From the NCBI RefSeq assembly GCF_009392895.1, contig NZ_CP045488.1, positions 372,001-436,000 of the forward strand: a stretch of DNA of 64,000 bases. Reading direction: 5' to 3'. The notes under the pieces are model-generated. The model saw only the letters and a program-made list of their open reading frames with translations. It was not told where the DNA came from and ran no database searches. This stretch comes from Natronorubrum aibiense (lineage in GTDB: Archaea > Halobacteriota > Halobacteria > Halobacteriales > Natrialbaceae). A program made the position numbers and the translations under genes. The stretch's first letter is position 1; each line of letters opens with the position of its first letter. This document shows, in pieces, positions 34,991 through 44,360 of the stretch.

Positions 34991-35608
34991 ATGAGTAAGA
35001 TCACGTTCCGCGCCGACGATGAACTCGTCGAGCACCTCGAGACCCTCGAGCTCTCGAAAAGCGAGGCGATGCGGGAGGCGCTACGCGCATATCTCGATGA
35101 CGAGCGCTCGAGTCGGGGCGCGGATCGTGAGCGGCGGCCAGCCGCCGAGCAGACGGGCGCGATCGACGATCTGGTTCGTGAACGCGTCGACGAACTGCTC
35201 GCGGATCGGCTCCATGACCTCGAGTCGACATCCGATCGGCGAGCCACGAATCAGGACTCGGGAACGGTCACTGTCACCGTCTCGCTCGACGACGAGAACC
35301 CGACACCGAATCGAGCGACTCGAGAGCGGAGTCAGACACGACCTGACGACGCGCGTATACACGAGCACGACGAGAGACGTAGTAAAGGGGACCGAACACA
35401 CGCCAGTGAGGAGCAACGAACGCAGTGTGACCAGTGTGGCGAGGACGTCGATGACGACCACGTCTACTGCCCTAACTGTGGCGAGAAGGCCTCGAGACGG
35501 CTGTTCTGTGAGTGTGGCGACGAGATCAGATCCGACTGGTCGTTCTGTCCTGGCTGTGGTCGTCGGACGCCAGCTGCGGATGTCCTGAGCCGAGACAGTC
35601 ACACATAA
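34991..35608 (+). CDS. cdrL: CdrL-like regulator: ribbon-helix-helix plus C-terminal zinc ribbons
   Basis: A 205-residue protein. The N-terminal RHH domain (residues 1-45, ITFRADDELVEHLETL, SKSEAMREALRAYL) is followed by a long polar linker and two C-terminal zinc-binding knuckle pairs: CDQCG and CPNCG, then CECGD and CPGCG. This layout and its position directly before cdrS-ftsZ2 match CdrL, the haloarchaeal regulator that binds the cdrS-ftsZ2 promoter. The start ATG 34991 leads straight into the RHH strand. The name is by synteny and layout. Confidence 0.78.
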   Translation: MSKITFRADDELVEHLETLELSKSEAMREALRAYLDDERSSRGADRERRPAAEQTGAIDDLVRERVDELLADRLHDLESTSDRRATNQDSGTVTVTVSLDDENPTPNRATRERSQTRPDDARIHEHDERRSKGDRTHASEEQRTQCDQCGEDVDDDHVYCPNCGEKASRRLFCECGDEIRSDWSFCPGCGRRTPAADVLSRDSHT

Positions 35609-35616
35609 TGACTAGT

Positions 35617-35787
35617 GTAAGACACAGAAAGTCACATTCTGCGAAAGCTTTATTATCTATGACAGTCTTCCACTTAGTCGCGTAAGACGGTTGTCTTACA
35701 ACGGTCGGCAAACGCCGAAAACCGCCCGAAGTCGGGCGACTCCGTGTAAGACACGCCGCGTCTGACAGGGGCGCGCGACCGTCTTAC
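35617..35787 (+). promoter_or_regulatory. cdrS-ftsZ2 promoter with repeated GTAAGAC/GTCTTAC motifs
   Basis: A TATA-like TTTATTATC at 35649-35657 predicts a start near 35680. GTAAGAC occurs at 35617, 35682 and 35746, and its reverse GTCTTAC at 35693 and 35781; GTCTTCC at 35665 is a near match. The pair 35682-35699 is a perfect inverted repeat with a 4-base spacer right at the predicted TSS. The leader to cdrS is about 125 bases, unusually long for haloarchaea. Confidence 0.7.
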
Positions 35788-35805
35788 CCTACAGGGAATA
35801 CAACC

Positions 35806-35985
35806 ATGGAGCGTGTGACACTGCGAATTCCGAAACAGCAGATCGAGGAGGTCGAACAGCTAGTCGACTCGGGCGAGTACCCGAACCGGAGCGAAGCAAT
35901 CCGGTCGGCCGTCCGTGAAATGATCAACGAACAACAGGACGGGCCGAGCGAACAGTCCAGCAAACGAACGTGGGCCAAGGTGTAA
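35806..35985 (+). CDS. cdrS: CdrS, short ribbon-helix-helix cell-division regulator
   Basis: A 59-residue protein: strand [20 protein letters not shown], then helices with [14 protein letters not shown], a textbook RHH fold. In haloarchaea CdrS is encoded immediately before ftsZ2, shares its mRNA and controls division and other genes. Here its stop is 2 bases before the ftsZ2 ATG. The start at ATG 35806 is the only one compatible with the RHH fold. Assignment rests on fold plus synteny. Confidence 0.85.
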   Translation: MERVTLRIPKQQIEEVEQLVDSGEYPNRSEAIRSAVREMINEQQDGPSEQSSKRTWAKV

Positions 35986-35987
35986 CG

Positions 35988-37175
35988 ATGCAGGATATCG
36001 TTCAAGACGCACTCGAGAACGCGGAACAGGAGGCCCGGGAGATGGACGCCGACATGGACGACGACGAGTTCGGCGATCCGCGGATCGTCATCGTCGGCTG
36101 TGGCGGTGCGGGGAACAATACGATCAACCGGCTGTATAACATCGGAGTCGACGGTGCCGATACCGTCGCAATCAACACCGACAAACAGCACCTCAAGATG
36201 ATCGAGGCCGACACGAAGATCCTCGTCGGCAAGTCGCTCACCAACGGGCTCGGTGCTGGTGGCGATCCATCGATGGGCGAGCGCGCTACAGAGATGGCCC
36301 AGAGCACGGTCAAGGAAGTTCTTGGGGATGCAGACCTCGTGTTCGTGACCGCGGGCATGGGTGGCGGGACCGGCACCGGTGCTGCCCCCGTCGTCTCGAA
36401 GATCGCCAAAGAACAGGGCGCGATCGTCGTCGGGATGGTCTCCACGCCGTTCAACGTTGAGCGTGCCCGCACGGTGAAAGCCGAGGAAGGCTTAGAGAAA
36501 CTGCGCGATCAGGCAGACTCGATCATCGTCCTCGACAACAACCGGCTGCTCGATTACGTCCCGAACCTCCCGATCGGCAAGGCGTTCTCGGTGATGGACC
36601 AGATCATCGCCGAGACCGTCAAGGGAATCTCGGAGACGATCACCCAGCCCTCGCTGATCAACTTAGACTACGCGGACATGTCCACCATCATGAACCAGGG
36701 TGGCGTCGCCGTCATGCTGGTCGGTGAGACACAGGACAAGAACAAGACCGACGAGGTCGTCAAAGATGCGATGAACCACCCGCTGCTGGACGTCGACTAC
36801 CGCGGCGCGTCGGGTGGGCTCGTCCACATCACCGGCGGCCCGGACCTTACACTCAAAGAGGCAGAGGGAATCGCGGACAACATCACGGAGCGCCTTGAGG
36901 CCTCCGCGAACGTCATCTGGGGCGCTCGGATCCAGGACAACTACAAGGGTAAAGTTCGGGTCATGGCGATCATGACCGGCGTTCAGAGCGCGCAAGTGCT
37001 CGGCCCAACGACCCAGAAACAGGCCGACAAATCCCGTCAGAGTATCGAAGGCGTCAGCAACACCGACTTCGACGCGAGCAACCACATCGAAGACGGTGGC
37101 TCCAACATCGGCGCACACAGCGACGGCGGCCGGGAAGAACTCGAGAAACAGAACGGCGTCGACGTGATCCGGTAA
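35988..37175 (+). CDS. ftsZ2: FtsZ2 tubulin-family cell-division GTPase
   Basis: A 395-residue FtsZ. The GTP tubulin signature [10 protein letters not shown] is near residue 128, with an N-terminal [14 protein letters not shown], and the T7 region NLDYAD for GTP hydrolysis. An acidic 35-residue N-terminal tail and a long disordered C-terminal tail (from about 340) are usual for haloarchaeal FtsZ2. FtsZ2 drives constriction together with FtsZ1. It lies in the cdrS operon. Directly after the stop are nine 28-bp tandem repeats. Confidence 0.96.
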   Translation: MQDIVQDALENAEQEAREMDADMDDDEFGDPRIVIVGCGGAGNNTINRLYNIGVDGADTVAINTDKQHLKMIEADTKILVGKSLTNGLGAGGDPSMGERATEMAQSTVKEVLGDADLVFVTAGMGGGTGTGAAPVVSKIAKEQGAIVVGMVSTPFNVERARTVKAEEGLEKLRDQADSIIVLDNNRLLDYVPNLPIGKAFSVMDQIIAETVKGISETITQPSLINLDYADMSTIMNQGGVAVMLVGETQDKNKTDEVVKDAMNHPLLDVDYRGASGGLVHITGGPDLTLKEAEGIADNITERLEASANVIWGARIQDNYKGKVRVMAIMTGVQSAQVLGPTTQKQADKSRQSIEGVSNTDFDASNHIEDGGSNIGAHSDGGREELEKQNGVDVIR

Positions 37176-37186
37176 TCGGCACGCAG

Positions 37187-37438
37187 CACTTGACACACCA
37201 CCCGCCGTACACGGCACTTGACACACCACCCGCCGTACACGGCACTTGACACACCACCCGCCGTACACGGCACTTGACACACCACCCGCCGTACACGGCA
37301 CTTGACACACCACCCGCCGTACACGGCACTTGACACACCACCCGCCGTACACGGCACTTGACACACCACCCGCCGTACACGGCACTTGACACACCACCCG
37401 CCGTACACGGCACTTGACACACCACCCGCCGCACGCGG
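37187..37438 (+). repeat. Nine tandem copies of a 28-bp unit directly behind ftsZ2
   Basis: The 28-bp unit begins CACTTGACACACCACCCGCC and ends with GTACACGG. Copies start at 37187, 37215, 37243, 37271, 37299, 37327, 37355, 37383 and 37411. Eight are identical and the ninth differs at two positions. There is no spacer. Each joint contains GCCG-TACA-CGGC, which can form a small hairpin. The array starts only 11 bases after the ftsZ2 stop. Because 28 is not a multiple of 3, frames through it stay open, giving false repetitive reading frames on the reverse strand. Confidence 0.97.
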
Positions 37439-37900
37439 CACACCGCATCGGTCCTGCGATCGACGGACCGGTTCATTTTTCAGCAGTTAGAGACTGGAGT
37501 GACAAGTCAGACAGTCGCTTCTGACGGACTGGCGCTCGAACTGGCGGGCACTCGTTCGTACACTCACACGGAGTCTAGGAAGCGAGACGGCCTCGAGTGC
37601 ACGGAACGTCTGAATCCGTAACCGACCAACAATAGCCGTGTTTCCGGCAGCTGTTACAAGGAGACGACAACGCTCCTTCTGAGTCCGGTTTCTGAACCAC
37701 CCGTCAGACAGTGTCATACAGAATCTTCAAAGTCGCGAGCATTTCACAATCCACTCCATTAAGGCGGCGTGCGAGACGACGGCGCTCTCGGACGACATCA
37801 CTCTACCCTCGTGTGGTGGCTTCGAAGAACGTACTTACGCTGGTATTCAGCGTCGGGGCTCTGGCAGTTCGGGGCAGAGAAGACGGCCGCTGTGTGGGGT
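37439..37900. other. 462-base region without a convincing gene
   Basis: Between the tandem repeats and ncsA. The open frames seen have no family character and poor codon use. No further copies of the 28-bp unit, CRISPR or RNA signature are seen. Confidence 0.5.
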
Positions 37901-38860
37901 TCAGGCGAGCGACTCGAGCAACGAACACTTCCGACAGCGCTCGCGGGTCGTGGTCGATCCACACTCGGCACATTCCTGTAAGTCAGTACCGTCGTCGCCG
38001 CTGAACTCGTCGGCGAGGATGCCAGCGAGTTCTTCGTAGCCCGAGAGAATCGAGTGACGCGTTCCCGGATGGTTCTCCTCGAGTCCGTAGAGGAGTTGCT
38101 GGATCTCGCCGCGGTAGGCCTCGCTCGAGTGGGGACACTCGGTGATGTGGGCCGGGAGGTCGTTGAGATGGGCATAGAGGGCGACCTCCTTTTCGGGGAC
38201 GTCTCGCAGCGGTTTCGCACGCGGGACGAACTCGTCCTGATCGTCGCGTTCGGAGAGCGGCCCGAGACTGGCGTCGAAGTGTTTGGCCATCTGTTCGACA
38301 TCGCCCTCGAGGAAGTTCATCAGCGCCGATTGGGCTTCGTCATCTAGGTTGTGGCCGGTCAGCAGGAGGTCAGCCTCGAGTTCGTCGGCGTACGTCGAGA
38401 GGAGATCCCGCCGGAAGACACCACAGTAGGCACACGCGGCCATGTTTTCGGGGTCGTCCTCGACGACGTCGTCCATCCGGACGCCGAACTCCTCCTCGTA
38501 GCTGACGACTTCGTGGCGGATCTCGAGGTCGTCGGTGAGGTCGAGACAGGCCTCGAGGCTCTTGTCCCGGTAGCCCTCGATGCCCTCGTGGATCGTCAAG
38601 CCGACGAGTTCGATACGAGGATCCTCTTCGAAGGTATCGTGGAGGATTTTCGTGAGAACGACGCTGTCTTTCCCACCGGAAAGGCCGATTACCCACGTCT
38701 GTGGGTTCTCTGGCGTCGCATCGTGTGGGACGAGGTCGTCCCGGCGGACGCGGCGGCGCACTCGCTTTTCGACCGACTCGAGAAAGTGGTCCGCACAGAG
38801 ATGCGCCCCAGAGTAGGCAGCGTGCATGACCGCCTCCTCGGAACACCGGTTACAGTCCAT
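37901..38860 (-). CDS. ncsA: tRNA 2-thiolation protein NcsA (TtuA/Ncs6 family)
   Basis: A 319-residue PP-loop ATPase ([15 protein letters not shown] near residue 59) with an N-terminal zinc finger (CNRCSEEA) and a C-terminal one ([12 protein letters not shown]). Catalytic CxxC lies in CAYCG near residue 142. It adenylates the uridine and, with a ubiquitin-like sulfur carrier (SAMP), places sulfur at U34 or U54 of tRNA. The ATG at 38860 starts with the zinc finger; the upstream frame is not conserved. Confidence 0.88.
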   Translation of the reverse strand: MDCNRCSEEAVMHAAYSGAHLCADHFLESVEKRVRRRVRRDDLVPHDATPENPQTWVIGLSGGKDSVVLTKILHDTFEEDPRIELVGLTIHEGIEGYRDKSLEACLDLTDDLEIRHEVVSYEEEFGVRMDDVVEDDPENMAACAYCGVFRRDLLSTYADELEADLLLTGHNLDDEAQSALMNFLEGDVEQMAKHFDASLGPLSERDDQDEFVPRAKPLRDVPEKEVALYAHLNDLPAHITECPHSSEAYRGEIQQLLYGLEENHPGTRHSILSGYEELAGILADEFSGDDGTDLQECAECGSTTTRERCRKCSLLESLA

Positions 38861-38979
38861 CGGCGTCAGGTTACCGACGAACGCGTATGTCCGTTTCGTC
38901 TCCGCGTGAGTGGTGACGAGGCAGTTCGGCCTCAACGGGCATCGATCAGGCCATCAAGGTGGCACCGGTCAGCTAACGT

Positions 38980-39717
38980 TCAGGCCGGAACCGGCTCTTT
39001 GTCGTCCGCGTCGTCGGTGTCTTCGACAGCGTCAGCACCGTCTTCGAGTGCGGCGAGCAGGGTCTCGACGTGACGGTCGCGACTCGCAGAGGAGAACAGT
39101 TCGTGGCCGCCGTCGTAGAGGACGACGTGGTCGGCGGGCACGCGTTCACCGATCGGGGCGAGACTGACCACGGGATCGCGCAACGAACAGAAGACGACCG
39201 CATCGTGGTCGATCGTCAGCAGCTCTGACTGGGCACGACGGGTTTCCCGGACGAATGCCGGCGAGACCCAGCGCGGCATCGTCGCGAGCTGGTGGTCAGT
39301 TGCCTTCTCGCCGAGTGCGTCGCGGTCCATCTCGCCGATCGGCAGACACGGGAACGTCGTCGGGAGCGTTGAGACGGCATCCAACAGCGGCTTCGGATAC
39401 GACTCGCTGTACCCCCACCACGGGCTCAGATAGACGTGGTTGTCCGCGCCGTCTAAGGCCTGTGCGACCAGCGCGCCCGCGCTGTGGCCTAACAGCTGAT
39501 AGCCCTCGAGGTCGACGACGTACTCGGCGATCGGCTCGAGCCAGTCGGCTTTGAAGTCGTCGATGTTCGTGGGCAGTTCGAACGCGTGGACACGGTAGCC
39601 GGCGTCGGTCAGCGTGCCAATGAGCCAGCTGACGTTCTCGTGGGTCCAGCGGTTTCCCCAGCCCATGACGAACACGAGGTCTGCGTTGCCGTCCTCGCCG
39701 AAGATTCGGTGTCGCAT
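38980..39717 (-). CDS. Alpha/beta hydrolase
   Basis: A 245-residue hydrolase. The nucleophile elbow is LLGHSAGALVAQ (Ser near residue 97), an oxyanion-region FVMGWGNRW is near residue 20, and a late His is in YDGGHELFSS. The segment SPWWGYSESYPKPLLDA is unusual. It has no signal peptide, so it is cytoplasmic. The substrate cannot be told. The ATG at 39717 gives the usual RHRIFGEDG start; a longer upstream frame is not conserved. Confidence 0.8.
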   Translation of the reverse strand: MRHRIFGEDGNADLVFVMGWGNRWTHENVSWLIGTLTDAGYRVHAFELPTNIDDFKADWLEPIAEYVVDLEGYQLLGHSAGALVAQALDGADNHVYLSPWWGYSESYPKPLLDAVSTLPTTFPCLPIGEMDRDALGEKATDHQLATMPRWVSPAFVRETRRAQSELLTIDHDAVVFCSLRDPVVSLAPIGERVPADHVVLYDGGHELFSSASRDRHVETLLAALEDGADAVEDTDDADDKEPVPA

Positions 39718-39869
39718 AGCGTTCCGTTCGCTCGGAACGAATAAAAAAGGTGCTCTCCTGACACCAGTGTAATACATCAGTTCGACCGACAGACGAGCGG
39801 CGAGACAACGGTACACAATCTGTGACTCGTTCACGAACACTGTTCCGGGTGGCCACTCGAGTCGACGGT

Positions 39870-40337
39870 ATGTTCGACTCCCTGAAAGCCCGACTCTACC
39901 GACTCGGGTTCAACCTCTTTCCGGCCTATCGTGGGACTGGTGGCCGAGTCACGTACGTCGCCCCCGACTGGCAGGAGGTCCGCATCAAGTTGCCACTGAA
40001 TTGGCGGACGCGCAACTACGTCGGAACGATTTTCGGCGGCAGCATCTACGCGGCCGTCGACCCGTTCTACATGATGATGCTCCTGAAAACGCTCGGTGAC
40101 GAGTACGTCGTCTGGGACAAGGAGGCCGAGGTACGGTTCAAAAGGCCCGGTCGAGAGACGCTGTACGCGCGGTTTCGGCTGTCCGATGCGGAACTCGAAG
40201 CGATCCGTGCTGAACTCGAAACCGAGGGAACGGAGTCGATCGACCGCCACTACACCGTCGACCTCGTCGACGCCGAGGGAACGGTTCACGCGACCATTCG
40301 AAAGACGGTCTACGTCGCGCGCGATCGATCGGACTGA
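39870..40337 (+). CDS. DUF4442-type hotdog-fold thioesterase-like protein
   Basis: A 155-residue protein matching the DUF4442 hotdog family: LNWRTRNYVGTIFGGSIYAAVDPFYMMMLLKTLG is the core, with the conserved GGS-Y-A-A helix. Such proteins are predicted acyl-CoA thioesterases. No catalytic residue can be assigned with certainty. The ATG at 39870 begins the family region. It is divergent from the hydrolase gene with a 153-base gap. Confidence 0.78.
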   Translation: MFDSLKARLYRLGFNLFPAYRGTGGRVTYVAPDWQEVRIKLPLNWRTRNYVGTIFGGSIYAAVDPFYMMMLLKTLGDEYVVWDKEAEVRFKRPGRETLYARFRLSDAELEAIRAELETEGTESIDRHYTVDLVDAEGTVHATIRKTVYVARDRSD

Positions 40338-40412
40338 GACGAGCACGGACCGTCGGTTGTGCGCGAGGCAGCGAAGAAACCGTTTTGCGACTCGAGTGCC
40401 GACGCTCTTCGT

Positions 40413-41072
40413 ATGAGTGGCTTTGACCGCCGTGACGCGGTCGATCGGCTCGAGGAGTTCGTCGACACCGTCGAAAACGAGCGAATGCCCGTTCCGGTCC
40501 GGGAGATCTGGGCCTTCGGCGACGTCGCACTCGGCGTCGATCCCGTCGAACGCCTCGATATCTATCTGACGAAAGACATCCTGCTGCGAGACGACAGTGC
40601 GTCTGTCGGGGAAACCGACGTCGGCGAGACGTACGACGTCGAGGGCGTCGGGCAATCCGTTCGCGCGGATTGGGCCGCCGACTACCCCCACTATCTCCGG
40701 GCGAACGCCAACGGACACGCCGCACCCGAGAAGTGCCTCGCGGCCCACTTGCTCGAGGACGACGAACCGATCCACCTCGAGGTCTGCAACGCCTCGTTCG
40801 AGGACAACGTCACCCAGCGCCTGCGCGGCGCGACACTGCGGGAGGACTACACGCAGTTGCTCGATCCGCGCGGTGTCTGTCTCTGGGCCGACGGCACCCG
40901 AAGCGAGGAGGCGTTCCGGAAACTCCGCGAGAGCGAACTGGCGCTGCCGACGCTGTCGGCTGCCCTCGAGATGCTCGGCCTCGACGCCGACGACGCCGAC
41001 GACGCTGCTCGCGAACTTCACGCCTGGCGCGAACAGCAAGACGGCGTGACGGTCCGCGGTGACGTCGTCTAG
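40413..41072 (+). CDS. Haloarchaeal conserved protein of unknown function, 219 aa
   Basis: A 219-residue acidic protein. It contains IWAFGDVALGVDPVERLDIYLTKDI in the N-terminal half and a His-rich spot NGHAAPEKCLAAHLLE in the middle; the C-terminal half is helical. I recognise it only as a haloarchaeal family (probably DUF7095). The RLDIYLTKD region resembles a nucleotidyltransferase-like strand, but catalytic residues are absent. It starts at ATG 40413, 75 bases behind the DUF4442 gene. Confidence 0.6.
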   Translation: MSGFDRRDAVDRLEEFVDTVENERMPVPVREIWAFGDVALGVDPVERLDIYLTKDILLRDDSASVGETDVGETYDVEGVGQSVRADWAADYPHYLRANANGHAAPEKCLAAHLLEDDEPIHLEVCNASFEDNVTQRLRGATLREDYTQLLDPRGVCLWADGTRSEEAFRKLRESELALPTLSAALEMLGLDADDADDAARELHAWREQQDGVTVRGDVV

Positions 41073-41074
41073 CG

Positions 41075-41449
41075 TCAGTCACAGTTGAGTCGTGGGAGTT
41101 GTAGGTCGGCAACCGTTGACTGAACGCACTCGAGACAGTCGATAAGCGCCGCCCGGTCGACACGAACCACGTCGTCGTTCGGGTCGTACTCGAGGAGGTC
41201 CGCATCGGCCAGCATCGGGACGTGTACGTGACGAAGTTCCGTCTTGATTGCTCGCCGGTCGAGGTCTGGTTCGGCCGACGACGCCGTTCGAACGACGATG
41301 TGGTCGACGAGCGTCTCGAGTTCGATAACGTCCGTCTGTATTCGGAGGACGGACCAAAAGAGTGCTCGGCGACACGGATCGTTCAGTAGCTCGAACGACA
41401 GCGTCGTCTGAGTGACGTCCGATTCGCCCACCACGTTCCGATCGGTCAT
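41075..41449 (-). CDS. Winged-helix HTH regulator (haloarchaeal DUF7344-like)
   Basis: A 124-residue winged-helix protein. The helical core FELLNDPCRRALFWSVL and the segment IKTELRHVHVPMLADADLLEYDPNDDVV, with the typical LRHVHLPxLxxxGLxxxD wing, match a large haloarchaeal regulator family. The ATG at 41449 is chosen; the upstream frame is not family-like. It is divergent from the Bat-type HTH gene at 41578. The target is unknown. Confidence 0.8.
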   Translation of the reverse strand: MTDRNVVGESDVTQTTLSFELLNDPCRRALFWSVLRIQTDVIELETLVDHIVVRTASSAEPDLDRRAIKTELRHVHVPMLADADLLEYDPNDDVVRVDRAALIDCLECVQSTVADLQLPRLNCD

Positions 41450-41577
41450 TAACAAGTAATAGCTGTGTTCGGGGATAGCCCTGCGGCGGAAATATTCACG
41501 TTCTTTATGAACAATAAGGCACAATAGCGAAATAGGATCGACAGCGAAAGACGACCCACCAACTGAAACCGCCTCAA

Positions 41578-42246
41578 ATGCTATTTACTGCGTTCTGGAT
41601 CGATTATCCGATCTTACGCGAAGCACTCTCGGCCGCACCCGACGTGACGATCACGTGGGAACAGTCGGATCTCACCGAAGACGGCAGCCACCAGATGCTC
41701 GTCTGGGCCGACGGCGACGGATACGACGCGTTCGAGACCGGCCTCGAGGCCGATGCGACCGTCGAACCGCCATCGAGAGTCGTCGAGTTCGGCGACCGAC
41801 GGCTGTATCAACTCGAGTTAACGCCAACGGGCAAGCGACAAAGCGTCTATCCGGTCGTACTGGAGGAGGGCAGCCTACTGCGGAGGGTGACGGCGACCCA
41901 CGAAGGCTGGCACTTCCGGGCCGTCTTCCCCAGCGAGGACGCGCTCGAGCGGTTCCACCAGTTTCTGCTTGACAACGACATCGGCCTCGAGTTGCAACGG
42001 CTCTACAAGGAACAGGACGGTGCCGACAGCACCCAGTTCGGGCTAACTGACCAGCAGCGGGAGACTCTCGTGACCGCCGTCGACGCTGGTTATCTGGATA
42101 TTCCGCGCTCGTGCTCGCTCGCCGAACTCGGCGAAGCGTTCGATATTTCGCCGAACGCGACGTCCGAGCGGTTCCGTCGAGGTGTGAAAGCGCTCATCGA
42201 AGAGACGGTGTATCCGAACGCCGGATCGCAGTCCGAGACGCAGTGA
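41578..42246 (+). CDS. HTH-10 (bacterio-opsin activator-type) regulator, short form
   Basis: A 222-residue regulator with an N-terminal Bat-specific sensing region (1-150) and the C-terminal HTH-10 (about 160-215; LTDQQRETLVTAVDAGYLDIPR, LAELGEAFDISPNATSERFRRG). It lacks PAS and GAF domains, so its input differs from the two longer Bat proteins in this window. It starts at ATG 41578, divergent from a winged-helix regulator, a common pairing. Confidence 0.85.
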   Translation: MLFTAFWIDYPILREALSAAPDVTITWEQSDLTEDGSHQMLVWADGDGYDAFETGLEADATVEPPSRVVEFGDRRLYQLELTPTGKRQSVYPVVLEEGSLLRRVTATHEGWHFRAVFPSEDALERFHQFLLDNDIGLELQRLYKEQDGADSTQFGLTDQQRETLVTAVDAGYLDIPRSCSLAELGEAFDISPNATSERFRRGVKALIEETVYPNAGSQSETQ

Positions 42247-42381
42247 GCGCCGCCGTCTACAATTGGACGACGACTCGATGGCGTGTCTGTGAATCCGGTT
42301 GCCCGTCACGAGAGGTGCCCGACAGGCGGCTCGCGTGCACACGATGACAACGGCTATCTTTCACGCGACGACTGTCGGTGT

Positions 42382-42582
42382 ATGCACGGTTCGTTAGTTC
42401 TCGAGCGGGTTCGGTCGCCCCGCATCGCGATGTTCGCCAACCTCGCACTCGTCATGACGGGGTCGGTACTCGCCTTACTGGGGGTCCTCGACGTCATCAC
42501 CGCCGTGGTGATCGTCGGGATCGGATTCGCGGGCGTCGTCATCTCGCGGATGGGCCACGGAGACGACCACGACGGCGAGTGA
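42382..42582 (+). CDS. Small two-helix membrane protein, 66 aa
   Basis: A 66-residue protein with two hydrophobic helices (about 17-37 and 37-56) and a charged His/Asp tail. It starts at ATG 42382. No family is recognised. Confidence 0.55.
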   Translation: MHGSLVLERVRSPRIAMFANLALVMTGSVLALLGVLDVITAVVIVGIGFAGVVISRMGHGDDHDGE

Positions 42583-42616
42583 GTGGGGGAGTCTGACAGC
42601 GCTGTCCGATACGGCC

Positions 42617-43426
42617 TTAGACGCGACCGACGGTAACGAAAAACGGCACGGATTCCTCGCGGCGGTACTCCCGCGCTTCCATCTGGGTGATCACGTCCCG
42701 ACCCATTCGTCGCCACGAGCCACGGAGGTCGTCGTACCCGGCTTCGGTCAACGCACCGGCGAGCATCGTTTCGCGGTCGTCGGCCAGCCCTGCCCCGGTC
42801 GCTTTCCGTCGCGCTGCGAGCAGTGCCCCCTCGCTGTAGGGTGGTTCGACGGTTCGGACGTGGTCGTATCGACGTGTCGCAGTCACCTCGAGGCCGGCCG
42901 TCTCGAACGCCTCGCGCGCATCAGCGCCGAGTGCAACATCCGTCGGAACGCCGTCGAGGTACGCCTGTCGTGCTCGTCGTTCGAGTCGCCCTTCAGCGTC
43001 GACGCTCGAGTCGACCTCGACGGCGGCGTTGTCGGGTTCGATGGCAGCGACGCGGTCGCTCGAGACGCGGGCGAACTCCCTGAGGGCGGCCGCCGGATCG
43101 GGGAGGTTGATCAACAGTGCCTGACAGACCACGAGGTCGAACGCGTCGTCCGGAAACGGCAGTCGGAGGGCGTCGCCAGCGACGACCGGAATCGGCTCCT
43201 CGTGCGTGGCGGCGACCGCGAGGAGGTCGCGGTCGGCGTCACAGCCAACGACCGTCGCTCCATCGGCTGCCTCGTCGCGAAGCACGCGGCTCAACTCGCC
43301 AGTGCCACAGCCGACGTCCAGAATGAGGTCGTGAGAGTCGACCTCGAGCGGCTCGAGGGCGACTCGAGAGTCGTCCCACATCCCGGATCGAGTCCGGCGC
43401 AGGTAGTCTTCGGAGAACTCGCGCAC
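42617..43426 (-). CDS. Class I SAM-dependent methyltransferase
   Basis: A 269-residue methyltransferase with the SAM motif ILDVGCGTGELSRVL near residue 35, an acidic GCDADRDLL, then AGDALRLPFPDDAFDLVV. The N-terminus REFSEDYLRRTRSGMWDDSR is a haloarchaeal subfamily mark. The start is a GTG at 43426; no ATG exists upstream in this frame. It follows nfo by 61 bases on the same strand and may be co-transcribed. Substrate unknown. Confidence 0.82.
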   Translation of the reverse strand: MREFSEDYLRRTRSGMWDDSRVALEPLEVDSHDLILDVGCGTGELSRVLRDEAADGATVVGCDADRDLLAVAATHEEPIPVVAGDALRLPFPDDAFDLVVCQALLINLPDPAAALREFARVSSDRVAAIEPDNAAVEVDSSVDAEGRLERRARQAYLDGVPTDVALGADAREAFETAGLEVTATRRYDHVRTVEPPYSEGALLAARRKATGAGLADDRETMLAGALTEAGYDDLRGSWRRMGRDVITQMEAREYRREESVPFFVTVGRV

Positions 43427-43487
43427 GAGGCGTCGTTGGGCCGAGTCGAGTAAAAGCGGGTCGGTTTCAGTCGCTTCGGACGGTCGG

Positions 43488-44360
43488 TTAGCAGTCGTCG
43501 CGAAGCTCTCGAACCTTCTCGATGTTCCACGCGAAGCCGCGGCCGTCTTCGGTCGGCGTCTCGAGTGCGAAGGGCACCTCGCGCAGATCGGGGTGGTTCA
43601 CGATCGCGCGCATCCCGTCCTCACCGATGTAGCCCTCGCCGATGTGGGCGTGTTCGTCCTTGTGTGTGCCGACGTCGTGTTTCGAGTCGTTGAGGTGGAT
43701 GTATTGCAGGTACTCGAGGCCGACTTCGTCGTCGAAACGGGAGACGGTCTCGTCGACGGCCTCGGGCGTCGTGAGGTCGTTTCCGGCGACCAGCGTGTGG
43801 GCCGTGTCGATACAGATGCCGATGTCGGTCTCGGTACGGTCGATGATCCCCGCGAGGTGGGCGAACTCGCCACCGAGTTTCGTCCCGCTGCCCGCGTCGG
43901 ACTCGATCAGAATCTCGACCCCGTCGGGGACCTCGAGTTCGTCGATCAGACTCGCCGCGTTGTCAAGGCCGCCCTCGACGCCAGCGCCCGTGTGCGCGCC
44001 GAGGTGGACGTTGACGTACGGAATGTCGAGTTTCTCTGCGGCGTCGAGTTCCGCCTGCATGCTCGCTTTGGACTTTCGGCGGAGGTCGTCTTTGGGCGTA
44101 CAGAGGTTGACCAGATACGAGGAGTGGATCACCCACGGCCCTTCAAGGTACTCGTCGGACTCGGCTCGGAAGCCCTCGGCGGCTTCGTCGCTGATCTCGG
44201 GTTCGGCCCAGACCTGCGGCGAGGTCGTAAAGATCTGTCCGCAGTTGCCGCCGAAGGCGAGTTGACGATGAACCGCGTTCCGCAGGTCGTCGTATGGCGG
44301 TGTTTCGTCGTCGGAAGAGACGCGCGAGCCGGAAATCGAAACGTGTGCGCCGACGTTCAT
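43488..44360 (-). CDS. nfo: Endonuclease IV (AP endonuclease)
   Basis: A 290-residue Nfo. The Zn-binding signatures are [37 protein letters not shown] and [23 protein letters not shown]. It nicks DNA 5' to abasic sites and removes 3' blocking groups in base-excision repair. Length is typical. It starts at ATG 44360 with [11 protein letters not shown]. Confidence 0.95.
   Translation of the reverse strand: MNVGAHVSISGSRVSSDDETPPYDDLRNAVHRQLAFGGNCGQIFTTSPQVWAEPEISDEAAEGFRAESDEYLEGPWVIHSSYLVNLCTPKDDLRRKSKASMQAELDAAEKLDIPYVNVHLGAHTGAGVEGGLDNAASLIDELEVPDGVEILIESDAGSGTKLGGEFAHLAGIIDRTETDIGICIDTAHTLVAGNDLTTPEAVDETVSRFDDEVGLEYLQYIHLNDSKHDVGTHKDEHAHIGEGYIGEDGMRAIVNHPDLREVPFALETPTEDGRGFAWNIEKVRELRDDC

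Noticed and set aside
37187-37438. CRISPR array
   Set aside because: The 28-bp units follow each other without spacers and there are no cas genes in the window.
36663-37476. Reverse-strand proteins with repeats such as VYGGWCVKCRVRRVV
   Set aside because: They arise because the 28-bp repeat is free of stops in the reverse frames; they run into the antisense of ftsZ2 and have no start context.
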